14,255 bases of DNA from an uncultured Bacteroidota bacterium. Lineage in GTDB: Bacteria > Bacteroidota > Bacteroidia > Chitinophagales > Chitinophagaceae. The notes under the pieces were generated by a model. That model made no database searches, had not been told where the DNA came from, and saw nothing but the letters and a program-made list of their open reading frames with translations. The stretch spans positions 1 to 14,255 of the forward strand of contig CALEZD010000096.1 of the NCBI GenBank assembly GCA_937928385.1, given 5' to 3'. Positions 8,935-14,255 of this stretch are shown one piece after another. The position numbers and the translations under genes are program-made. Position 1 is the first letter of the stretch, and each line of letters begins with the position of its first letter.

Positions 8935-8942
8935 TACATTTG
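8935..8942 (+). promoter_or_regulatory. putative -7 box upstream of the MlaE-type permease gene
   Basis: TACATTTG matches TAnnTTTG exactly and sits 12 nt before the start codon at 8955, which would give a very short leader. No good -33 TTTG was found at the usual distance because the secDF terminator occupies that position. The preceding strong terminator means the permease gene needs its own promoter, which supports the call. Confidence 0.4.
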
Positions 8943-8954
8943 TAGCACATACTT

Positions 8955-9698
8955 ATGCTCGAAAACTTTTTTGAACATCTCGGCCGCATATTCTATATGC
9001 TGAAGGAAAGCCTGCGCAAACCCGAAAACACCCGCGTGTACTGGAAGGAATTTATGCAGCAGTGCAACGACATCGGCATACGCTCCTTGCCCATCGTGGT
9101 GATTATCTCCTTCTTCCTGGGTGCGGTGCTGACCATACAGACCGCCTACCAACTGGTAAGCCCCCTGGTGCCCAAGCCTGTTATCGCACAAATCAACCGC
9201 GACAGTACCATACTCGAGCTTTCGCCCACTGTGATATGTATAGTGCTGGCCGGCGTGGTAGGTGGCAAAATAGCCTCCGAGCTGGGCAACATGCGCGTGA
9301 GCGAACAGATAGACGCCCTGGAAATAATGGGTATCAATACCAAAACATACCTGGTACTGCCCAAAATCATTGCCGCACTCATCATGGTGCCCTGCCTCAT
9401 CACCCTGTCTATAGCCATCAGCATATTTGGCGGATATATCGCCGGTAGTTTTTCCAGCATCATCAGCGAGCAGGAATTCCGCCAGGGGCTTACTATGGAC
9501 TTTATGCCTTACAACCTCTTTTTTGCCATGGCCAAGTCCGTCACATTTGCGCTCATCATTACTATCATACCCTCTTATTACGGCTATTATGTAAAGGGCG
9601 GCGCATTAGAGATAGGCCGCGCTTCCACCACTTCCGTTATCGTCAGCTGCATCCTCATCCTGCTGATGGATTATATACTGTCGGTGTTGCTGCTGTAA
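8955..9698 (+). CDS. mlaE: MlaE/YrbE-family ABC transporter permease (lipid trafficking)
   Basis: A 247-residue inner-membrane permease. MlaE proteins form a dimer that, with the MlaF ATPase and an MCE (MlaD-type) protein, moves phospholipids between inner and outer membranes. The signature ELGNMRVSEQIDALEIMGI (109-127) is the family's cytoplasmic coupling helix, and YYVKGGALEIGRASTTSVI (211-229) is the conserved segment before the last helix. Hydrophobic segments lie at about 45-67, 90-105, 136-165, 187-212 and 225-247, after an amphipathic N-terminal helix typical of the family. Length is normal. The usual ATPase gene does not follow: eight bases after the stop a repeat element starts, and the next gene is on the opposite strand. 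The partner genes must lie elsewhere, or the operon has been split. Confidence 0.93.
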   Translation: MLENFFEHLGRIFYMLKESLRKPENTRVYWKEFMQQCNDIGIRSLPIVVIISFFLGAVLTIQTAYQLVSPLVPKPVIAQINRDSTILELSPTVICIVLAGVVGGKIASELGNMRVSEQIDALEIMGINTKTYLVLPKIIAALIMVPCLITLSIAISIFGGYIAGSFSSIISEQEFRQGLTMDFMPYNLFFAMAKSVTFALIITIIPSYYGYYVKGGALEIGRASTTSVIVSCILILLMDYILSVLLL

Positions 9699-9707
9699 GG
9701 CCTCTCA

Positions 9708-9738
9708 CCGTCACTGCGAGGAACGAAGCAGTCTCGCG
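9708..9738. repeat. interspersed GTCAYTGCGAGG-type repeat, copy 1
   Basis: The stretch CGTCACTGCGAGGAACGAAG followed by CAGTCTCGCG has imperfect dyad symmetry: ACTGC pairs with GCAGT and GCGAG with CTCGC. It matches the form of a widespread intergenic repeat found in several bacterial phyla (core GTCATTGCGAGG...CGAAGCAATCTC). It begins just after the mlaE stop and ends 11 nt before the 3' end of the converging terminase-like gene. A related copy is at 10748-10803. Confidence 0.6.
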
Positions 9739-9749
9739 AAATGCGGGCT

Positions 9750-10490
9750 TTACTCGCGTTGGATGTTTTCATGCCGGTTGTTGTAAGATGTTGTTAGATG
9801 TTGCAGTTTTTCTTCTTTGGGATACAGGAGTTCCATCAGTTCGTCGTGGGTGATGGTGGGTGTGTTGTCTGTTTTGTTGTCGGTTGTTGCAGGTTGTTGT
9901 TCTTCGGGAGAGTCCGGCCTGGGTTGTCCCCCTATCCCCCTCCCAAACTCTGTATGGGACACGGTTAAGGGGAGACGTGTTTCGTCATTTGTATTTTCAA
10001 TTTTGTTGTCGGTTGTTGCAAGATGTTGCCCGATTGATGTCTCTTTTAGAGGTGGCAACGAGCTCACTGCCTTCGGTTGTTGTGGTGAGGGATAGTGTGC
10101 GGACATGCGGTTGTCGAGGTCGATGGCGCGGAGCATCTGGTTGATGGTGGGCCGTACAAACTGCGTGCATTGCCGGCAGTCCTTTCCTTTGTAATGCTGC
10201 TCTACCAGCATGGCGCCCGTGGCTATCTGCTTCAGCAGGTGGCGCTTCTGCTCTATGGTAAATACATCGAGCGCCTGGCGGTCGGCTATCTCCCGCTCTA
10301 CCTGGTGGCGTATGCGGTCTTCGGCATCGTGAATGGCTTGTTTCACTTCGGGGTGGCGCATCAGGCGGTTGGCGGCGGATTCAATAGCACGGCCGTTGGG
10401 GTCCGGTTTGTTGTAGGCATTGGCGTAAGCCAGGACGGGGATGCCCCATTTCAGGTATTCGGTTACGAATTTTTGTTGTTTGGTGTTCAT
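9750..10490 (-). CDS. small-terminase-like DNA-binding protein (phage-derived, stand-alone)
   Basis: A 246-residue protein. Residues 1-60 (TKQQKFVTEYLKWGIPVLAYANAYNK, then RAIESAANRLMRHPEVKQAI) follow the pattern of terminase small subunits of the XtmA/Terminase_2 kind: a Gln-Phe-Tyr helix, an Ala-Tyr-rich helix and a 'hP.V...I' helix that together form the DNA-binding helix-turn-helix. A mixed-charge helical segment follows (55-100), then a CxxC pair (Cys105, Cys108). Residues about 135-215 are low complexity, rich in Pro, Thr, Asp and Asn. That part contains an exact in-frame duplication of ATTDNK (158-163 and 201-206). No large terminase, portal or capsid gene is present, so this is not a visible prophage. 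Proteins of this type also occur singly in Bacteroidota genomes and may have been co-opted; the role here is unknown. The start at 10490 fits the conserved N-terminus directly. Confidence 0.75.
   Translation of the reverse strand: MNTKQQKFVTEYLKWGIPVLAYANAYNKPDPNGRAIESAANRLMRHPEVKQAIHDAEDRIRHQVEREIADRQALDVFTIEQKRHLLKQIATGAMLVEQHYKGKDCRQCTQFVRPTINQMLRAIDLDNRMSAHYPSPQQPKAVSSLPPLKETSIGQHLATTDNKIENTNDETRLPLTVSHTEFGRGIGGQPRPDSPEEQQPATTDNKTDNTPTITHDELMELLYPKEEKLQHLTTSYNNRHENIQRE
9872..10020. repeat. 20-bp direct repeat pair inside the terminase-like gene
   Basis: The same 20 bases, beginning TTTTGTTGTCGG, occur at 9872-9891 and 10001-10020, exactly 129 bp (43 codons) apart and so in frame. Similar GTTGTTG/AGATGTTG units also occur at 9777-9806 and just past each copy. 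Between the copies lies a GC-skewed stretch (9928-9980) with runs such as CCCCCTATCCCCCTCCC and GGGGAG, which reads like an interspersed palindromic element translated in frame as RLPLTVSHTEFGRGIGG. Confidence 0.7.
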
Positions 10491-10502
10491 GGAGGAAAGT
10501 TT

Positions 10503-10532
10503 AATGCGGTAATAGGATAATGCGGCAATGCG
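10503..10532. repeat. short AATGCGG repeats
   Basis: AATGCGG occurs at 10503-10509 and 10519-10525, and AATGCG again at 10527-10532, with a related AATGCC at 10541-10546. They lie just upstream of the terminase-like gene's start, where its promoter would be. Confidence 0.5.
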
Positions 10533-10747
10533 ATAATTACAATGCCATTTTCAATAGCTAAATTACATATAATTAGTGATTATAGCAAATTTATTTGTCC
10601 GGTGCAAGTGTCCAGCCCACGACCTGCGGTTGGGGTAAACGCGAGAGACCCCTAAATCCCCAGGATGGGGACTTGTGTTGTGTACTTCGTGAGTGTCCAA
10701 TGCGAGTGTCCCACCCCCGTCAGGGGGGACAATTCTTCTCTCCCAGA

Positions 10748-10803
10748 CGTCATTGCGAAGGAGTATCCCGCCCTTCGCGGGATACGCATGTGGTAATCTC
10801 GCC
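10748..10803. repeat. interspersed GTCAYTGCGAGG-type repeat, copy 2, with internal hairpin
   Basis: The ends CGTCATTGCGAAGGA (10748-10762) and GGTAATCTCGC (10792-10802) match the two halves of the copy at 9708-9738. Between them sits a perfect 9-bp inverted repeat, GTATCCCGC (10763-10771) and GCGGGATAC (10777-10785), with a 5-nt CCTTC loop. The whole is a compact, strongly folding element about 100 nt before the operon start. Confidence 0.65.
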
Positions 10804-10837
10804 ATAACATAATGACCAAACGGGGGTGTTTTCCCGG

Positions 10838-10868
10838 TTGCACGCTACTCCGCTTTTCAATATCTTAC
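10838..10868 (+). promoter_or_regulatory. weak candidate promoter of the three-gene operon
   Basis: TTG at 10838-10840 and TATCTTAC at 10861-10868, 20 nt apart, loosely fit the -33 and TAnnTTTG -7 boxes. An overlapping TACATTG at 10866-10872 is an alternative -7 box. Initiation would leave a leader of about 25 nt before the ATG at 10900. The fit is poor and the call rests mainly on position. Confidence 0.28.
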
Positions 10869-10899
10869 ATTGCAAATACAAGCTCAATACCATATAATA

Positions 10900-11229
10900 A
10901 TGAGTGATATTGTCGATATAGCGAAAGCATTAGCAGAGTTCTCTAAAGAACGTGATTGGGAGCAATTCCACAACCCTAAAGATTTAGCCATTGCCATCAG
11001 TATCGAAGCAAACGAGCTTTTAGAGCTGTTTTTGTGGAAATCACCAGAAGAAGCAGACAAAGAAAAAGTCAAACAGGAACTGGCGGATATCCTAAGCTTT
11101 TCGTTTTTATTGGCAAAAAAGTATAATCTTGATATCAAACAGATTATATTAGACAAAATTTCATTGAATAGCGAAAAATATCCTGTCGATAAAGCTAAAG
11201 GATCTGCTAAAAAATATAATGAGTTGTAA
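10900..11229 (+). CDS. MazG-like nucleotide pyrophosphohydrolase
   Basis: A 109-residue all-alpha NTP pyrophosphohydrolase, the class that hydrolyses (d)NTPs or modified nucleotides to monophosphate and pyrophosphate. The magnesium-binding signature ExxE...ExxD is present as EANE (Glu36, Glu39) and ELAD (Glu60, Asp63). The first pair is followed by LLELFLWKSPEEA, as in the short MazG-like (RS21-C6/dCTPase-like) branch, and the KYPVDKAKG end is also typical. Length matches stand-alone members. The ATG at 10900 begins MSDIVDIAKAL, which fits the family start; an in-frame TTG at 10870 would add ten unconserved residues. Its stop overlaps the next start by one base (TAATG at 11227-11231), which implies translational coupling. 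Together with the two nuclease genes downstream, this suggests a role in a defence operon, for example altering nucleotide pools or removing modified phage nucleotides; that role is inferred. Confidence 0.88.
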   Translation: MSDIVDIAKALAEFSKERDWEQFHNPKDLAIAISIEANELLELFLWKSPEEADKEKVKQELADILSFSFLLAKKYNLDIKQIILDKISLNSEKYPVDKAKGSAKKYNEL

Positions 11230-12344
11230 TGCAATTAAAGCAACAACTACATATTAAACCCATTTACCGCATTACCGGCACGCCGGAAAACTTTCTCACA
11301 GCCATACGCTTTAAAATTTGGGGTTTCAATGAAGGGAATAGCAAACAGTGGAAACAGCTTGAACCAGGTGATATCATTTTTTTCCATTGTAAAAAACAGG
11401 GGTCTTTTTTCACCTTCGATCAAAAATCTGTAGTTATCGGTTTTGGAGTTGTTGGAGATAGTTTTTTTCAAGACACGACCCCCCTGTGGATAGATGAAAT
11501 TGAGCAAAATTATAGTTACCCCTACAGATTTCACTTCGCGGAAATGTACCTATTTTCCGAGGTACCTATGAACAATGACTGGGATTCTCAATCATACAAA
11601 AAGAAAACGACCACAGAACAAATCTTGCAGAATGTTGTAAATTCCGGAATACCATTATCAGACCTTGAGGGTTTTCCTCGTATGGGGTCATACAGTATAA
11701 TAAATAATAGCACTGTAAAAAGTCAACTACTGTCTTCAAAAAACTCCCTTGTGTTTTATGATGGACAAAGGGAGAATGAGGAAGACATACAGCGGAAAAA
11801 GACTGCTCTAAAAGTCGTCTCAATAAGTAACGAAATCACAAGAAGTTCCACGACATTAACAATATTTGACGATATCCGGCAGAAGATTCTTAAAGAAGCC
11901 TCCACGACTAAACGCAATAACATAGAAGCGTTGAACAAAGCTGAAAAGGATCATTATGAGGTACTAAAGTATTTATTAACACATCTGAATAATAAGGGAT
12001 ATACAGTGTTAAATAATAACCACATAGACCTGTTCGCATATAAAAACGGGGGACAATCGCTGTTAGTTGAAGCAAAGAGTATACACAATAGGAACTTTAT
12101 TAGTCAGTCACGAAAGGGCATAATTCAGTTGTTTGAGTACAATTACTTTGATGTTCAAGAATTCAAAACAAAAAACGACTTGTCGTTTTCAAATGAAGTC
12201 AAAATTTTAGCAACTTCTAAACGACCTGGTGCTATCCAAAACGATTACATCAATTTCATTAACTCAACAGGCATTAAGACGATGGCAGTGGAAAACAACA
12301 GAATAATTAAATATGGAGATTCCGTAAATTTCGCAAAATTATAA
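11229..12344 (+). CDS. EVE-like (PUA-superfamily) domain fused to PD-(D/E)XK nuclease
   Basis: A 371-residue two-domain protein. Residues about 8-115 resemble EVE/YTH-like modified-base readers: YRITGTPENFLTAI, a WKQLEPGDIIFFH segment (41-53, the 'pGD.i.fy' strand), IGFGVVGDSFF (70-80) and a Trp (Trp87) after it. A linker with helical, charged segments follows (about 165-245). Residues about 240-360 look like a restriction-endonuclease fold: a helix with HYEVLKYL, then Asp267 in HIDLFAY, Glu281 and Lys283 in LLVEAKS, and a QLFEY motif (Gln300, Tyr304) like the QxxxY of RecB/Cas4-type nucleases. All core PD-(D/E)XK residues appear present. A reader of modified bases joined to a nuclease is the architecture of type IV, modification-dependent restriction enzymes, so cleavage of modified phage DNA is the leading guess. 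RNA targets are also possible for this superfamily. No methyltransferase is nearby. It is AT-rich and tightly packed in the operon. Confidence 0.72.
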   Translation: MQLKQQLHIKPIYRITGTPENFLTAIRFKIWGFNEGNSKQWKQLEPGDIIFFHCKKQGSFFTFDQKSVVIGFGVVGDSFFQDTTPLWIDEIEQNYSYPYRFHFAEMYLFSEVPMNNDWDSQSYKKKTTTEQILQNVVNSGIPLSDLEGFPRMGSYSIINNSTVKSQLLSSKNSLVFYDGQRENEEDIQRKKTALKVVSISNEITRSSTTLTIFDDIRQKILKEASTTKRNNIEALNKAEKDHYEVLKYLLTHLNNKGYTVLNNNHIDLFAYKNGGQSLLVEAKSIHNRNFISQSRKGIIQLFEYNYFDVQEFKTKNDLSFSNEVKILATSKRPGAIQNDYINFINSTGIKTMAVENNRIIKYGDSVNFAKL

Positions 12345-12366
12345 CCCAGCAATAGTTTCGATCCCT

Positions 12367-14229
12367 ATGATTGTATACCAAGCCACTAAAGCAGAATTTT
12401 CAGACGATGTATTAGCTGATGCGATTGAAACAAAGATTCATGAATTCTTTAAAAAGCATCTCAATAAAAGCACTTCCCAGCAAGAGATAGTCTCTTGGAA
12501 AAACTCACTCCAGTACATGGACAGGGTACTTAATGATTCGGAGATTCCTGACGATTGCGGGGTAGCTATCGAATATCAGCTTCCACAGACAGCAAAACGT
12601 ATAGACTTTATATTGACAGGTATTGGTGAGGGGGAACAAGAATATGCAATTCTTGTAGAACTTAAGCAATGGTCGGAAGCAACCCTTTCAGACAAAGACG
12701 GCATTATCAATTCATTTGTAGGTGGTGGCATACGGGAATTGACGCACCCTTCTTATCAGGCGTGGTCATATGCAACGTTATTGGAGAACTTCAACGAGAC
12801 TGTGACCGCTGATAATATTCAACTGAAGCCATGTGCCTATCTCCATAATTACAATGCTGACGATATCATTACCAATGATTGCTATAAAGAATATCTCGAC
12901 AAAGCTCCCGTTTTCTTACGGGGCGATGCTATAAAGCTCAGAAATTTCATCAAGGGGTTTGTGAAATACGGCGATAAGCGAAAGATGATTTATCGCATTG
13001 AGCAAGGTAAAATCCGTCCATCAAAAATGCTAGCAGATTCTATGGTTTCTCTTCTACAAGGGAATCAGGAGTTTGTCATGATAGACGATCAGAAAATTGT
13101 TTACGAAACTGCCTTGAAACTATCGCAAAAGGCTACCGCAAATAAAAAGCAGGTGCTTATAGTCAAAGGAGGCCCAGGTACAGGCAAGTCAGTCGTTGCA
13201 ATCAATCTCCTTGTCGAAATAACCAGGCAAGGGCTACTGGCGCAATATGTATCAAAGAACGCTGCCCCTCGTGCAGTGTATGAAAATAAACTCACAGGTA
13301 CTCTCAAGAAAACTGTTATATCAAATATGTTTAGTGGATCTGGTGCATTCATCAACACGAAGGCAAATACCTTCGACACACTCATTGTGGATGAAGCACA
13401 CAGGCTCAATGAGAAATCAGGATTGTACAGTAACCTTGGCGAACATCAGATAAAAGAGCTTATAAATGCATCACGTTGCGCTGTGTTTTTTATAGATGAA
13501 GATCAGCGTGTGACACTGAATGATGTCGGAACGCTTAAGGAAATATACCAATGGGCTGGATTAGCAAATGCTGTCGTTACTGAAATGGAACTATCATCGC
13601 AATTTCGGTGTAATGGTTCGGATGGGTATTTAGCATTCCTTGATCATATACTTCAAATTCGGGAAACAGCAAATACAACGCTTGAAGGGATAGACTATGA
13701 CTTTCGTATATTCTCTGACCCGAATGAACTGCGTCAGGCTATCGTAGAGAAAAATAATATCAATAATAAGTCCCGATTGGTTGCCGGGTATTGTTGGGAA
13801 TGGCTCAGCAAAAAGAACCCGGAACTGTTTGATGTTGTAATTCCTGAATACGACTTCAAAATGCGCTGGAATTTGACCCAGGACGGAAGTCTATGGATAA
13901 TCAGCCCTGAATCTGTAAATGAAATTGGCTGTATCCATACCTGTCAGGGATTGGAGGTGGATTATATCGGAGTAGTAATAGGACCCGACCTGATTGTGCG
14001 GGATGGTAAAGTGCTTACACAACCACTTGCACGAGCTAAATCCGACAAGTCTGTATTTGGATATAAAAAGCTCCTGGAAAGGGAACCTGAAGAAGGTAAA
14101 GAAACATTAAGGGCAATAATCAAAAACACGTACCGGACATTGATGACAAGGGGTATGAAGGGGTGTTATATTTATTGCACCGACAAGGAGTCTGAAGAGT
14201 ACTTTCTATCAGTAACAAATAATTTCTGA
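12367..14229 (+). CDS. PD-(D/E)XK nuclease fused to DUF2075 superfamily 1 helicase
   Basis: A 620-residue nuclease-helicase. In the N-terminal part (about 1-210), Asp80 in KRIDFIL, Glu98 and Lys100 in VELKQW, and QAWSY (131-135) form a complete PD-(D/E)XK site with the QxxxY motif of RecB-type nucleases. The rest is a DUF2075-type helicase: Walker A GGPGTGKS (268-275), Walker B TLIVDEAH (338-345), FIDEDQ (375-380, motif III-like), SSQFRCNGSDGYLAF (410-424, motif IV-like), CIHTCQGLEVDYIGVVIG (522-539, motif V-like) and NTYRTLMTRGMKGCYIY (587-603, motif VI-like with Arg595). This helicase group is related to the helicase part of Schlafen proteins. Length is normal and all motifs look intact. 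It starts 22 nt after the preceding stop and shares its strand and AT-rich composition, so it probably belongs to the same transcript. DNA or RNA unwinding coupled to cleavage of invading nucleic acid is inferred. Confidence 0.88.
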   Translation: MIVYQATKAEFSDDVLADAIETKIHEFFKKHLNKSTSQQEIVSWKNSLQYMDRVLNDSEIPDDCGVAIEYQLPQTAKRIDFILTGIGEGEQEYAILVELKQWSEATLSDKDGIINSFVGGGIRELTHPSYQAWSYATLLENFNETVTADNIQLKPCAYLHNYNADDIITNDCYKEYLDKAPVFLRGDAIKLRNFIKGFVKYGDKRKMIYRIEQGKIRPSKMLADSMVSLLQGNQEFVMIDDQKIVYETALKLSQKATANKKQVLIVKGGPGTGKSVVAINLLVEITRQGLLAQYVSKNAAPRAVYENKLTGTLKKTVISNMFSGSGAFINTKANTFDTLIVDEAHRLNEKSGLYSNLGEHQIKELINASRCAVFFIDEDQRVTLNDVGTLKEIYQWAGLANAVVTEMELSSQFRCNGSDGYLAFLDHILQIRETANTTLEGIDYDFRIFSDPNELRQAIVEKNNINNKSRLVAGYCWEWLSKKNPELFDVVIPEYDFKMRWNLTQDGSLWIISPESVNEIGCIHTCQGLEVDYIGVVIGPDLIVRDGKVLTQPLARAKSDKSVFGYKKLLEREPEEGKETLRAIIKNTYRTLMTRGMKGCYIYCTDKESEEYFLSVTNNF

Positions 14230-14255
14230 CAATTACTTCATAATAATAGAGTATG
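14230..14255 (+). other. window edge, possible start of a further operon gene
   Basis: The 26 nt after the helicase stop contain no hairpin and end in ATG (14253-14255). The spacing (23 nt) resembles the 22-nt gap before the helicase gene, so a fourth gene of the operon could begin here, but nothing beyond the ATG can be read. Confidence 0.2.

Larger units (their letters stand above)
10491..10899. other. 409-nt gene-free junction made of short repeats
   Basis: No credible gene is seen between the divergent terminase-like gene and the MazG-like gene. From left to right it holds: repeated AATGCGG/AATGCG units (10503-10532); an AT-rich stretch (10555-10597); three AGTGTCC copies (10607-10613, 10692-10698, 10705-10711); a small TCCCCA/TGGGGA hairpin (10657-10671); a CCCCC/GGGGG hairpin (10714-10727); a GTCATTGCGA repeat with an internal hairpin (10748-10803); and an AT-rich leader before the operon. 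Open frames of 60-80 codons cross it on both strands but look like by-products of the repeats. Confidence 0.65.

Noticed and set aside
10563..10843. Overlapping open frames of 60-80 codons in the junction on both strands
   Set aside because: They cross interspersed repeats and hairpins, and their translations show no domain or consistent composition.
10870..10899. TTG start extending the MazG-like protein by ten residues
   Set aside because: The family N-terminus begins at the ATG at 10900, and the extra residues fall in the likely promoter or leader region.
9699..10899. Prophage remnant
   Set aside because: Only one small-terminase-like gene is present; there is no large terminase, portal, capsid, integrase or attachment-site pair visible.
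10491..10899. CRISPR array
   Set aside because: The repeats are short, unevenly spaced and of several different kinds, with no regular repeat-spacer unit and no cas gene.
1..14255. tRNA, rRNA or riboswitch genes
   Set aside because: No cloverleaf, rRNA core sequence or known riboswitch motif was recognised by eye in the intergenic stretches.

Overview
The window looks like a chromosomal segment of a Bacteroidota bacterium, probably close to Chitinophagaceae. Four things suggest this: a very large secreted metalloprotease ending in a type IX secretion (T9SS) type A sorting domain, a fused SecD-SecF protein, near absence of Shine-Dalgarno sites, and promoter-like boxes matching the phylum's TAnnTTTG -7 consensus. 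The genus cannot be fixed from the sequence alone.

Layout. (1) 40-1837, minus strand: a small exported peptide gene, then a stem-loop, then a 455-residue exported protein of unknown function. The pair resembles the small-exported-peptide plus propeller-like-protein neighbourhoods common in Bacteroidota. (2) 2112-5549, minus strand: a 1145-residue M43-type metalloprotease with a GEVED-like domain, about five Ig/PKD-like repeats and a T9SS sorting domain, closed by a terminator hairpin. (3) 5766-9698, plus strand: core envelope genes. These are secDF, a strong intrinsic terminator, and a lipid-transport permease of the MlaE family whose usual ATPase partner does not follow. (4) 9699-10899: a repeat-dense junction. 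Two diverged copies of a 'GTCAYTGCGAGG...TCTCGC' interspersed repeat flank a lone, minus-strand small-terminase-like gene that carries its own internal duplication. (5) 10900-14229, plus strand: three tightly packed, visibly AT-richer genes. They encode a MazG-like nucleotide pyrophosphohydrolase, an EVE-like modified-base reader fused to a PD-(D/E)XK nuclease, and a DUF2075 superfamily 1 helicase fused to a second PD-(D/E)XK nuclease.

The part most worth attention is the last block. The first two genes overlap by one base (TAATG) and the third starts 22 nt after the second, so they look like one operon. The domain content combines a nucleotide-pool enzyme, a putative modified-base-sensing nuclease and a nuclease-helicase. 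That is what an anti-phage or modification-dependent restriction system would contain, and the location beside repeats and a phage-type gene fits a defence island. The assignment is inferred from motifs; no homology search was possible. The operon may continue past the window, because an ATG lies in its final three bases.

The rest is ordinary: SecDF powers late stages of Sec export, which the metalloprotease and the two small exported proteins would all use, and MlaE acts in phospholipid trafficking between membranes.
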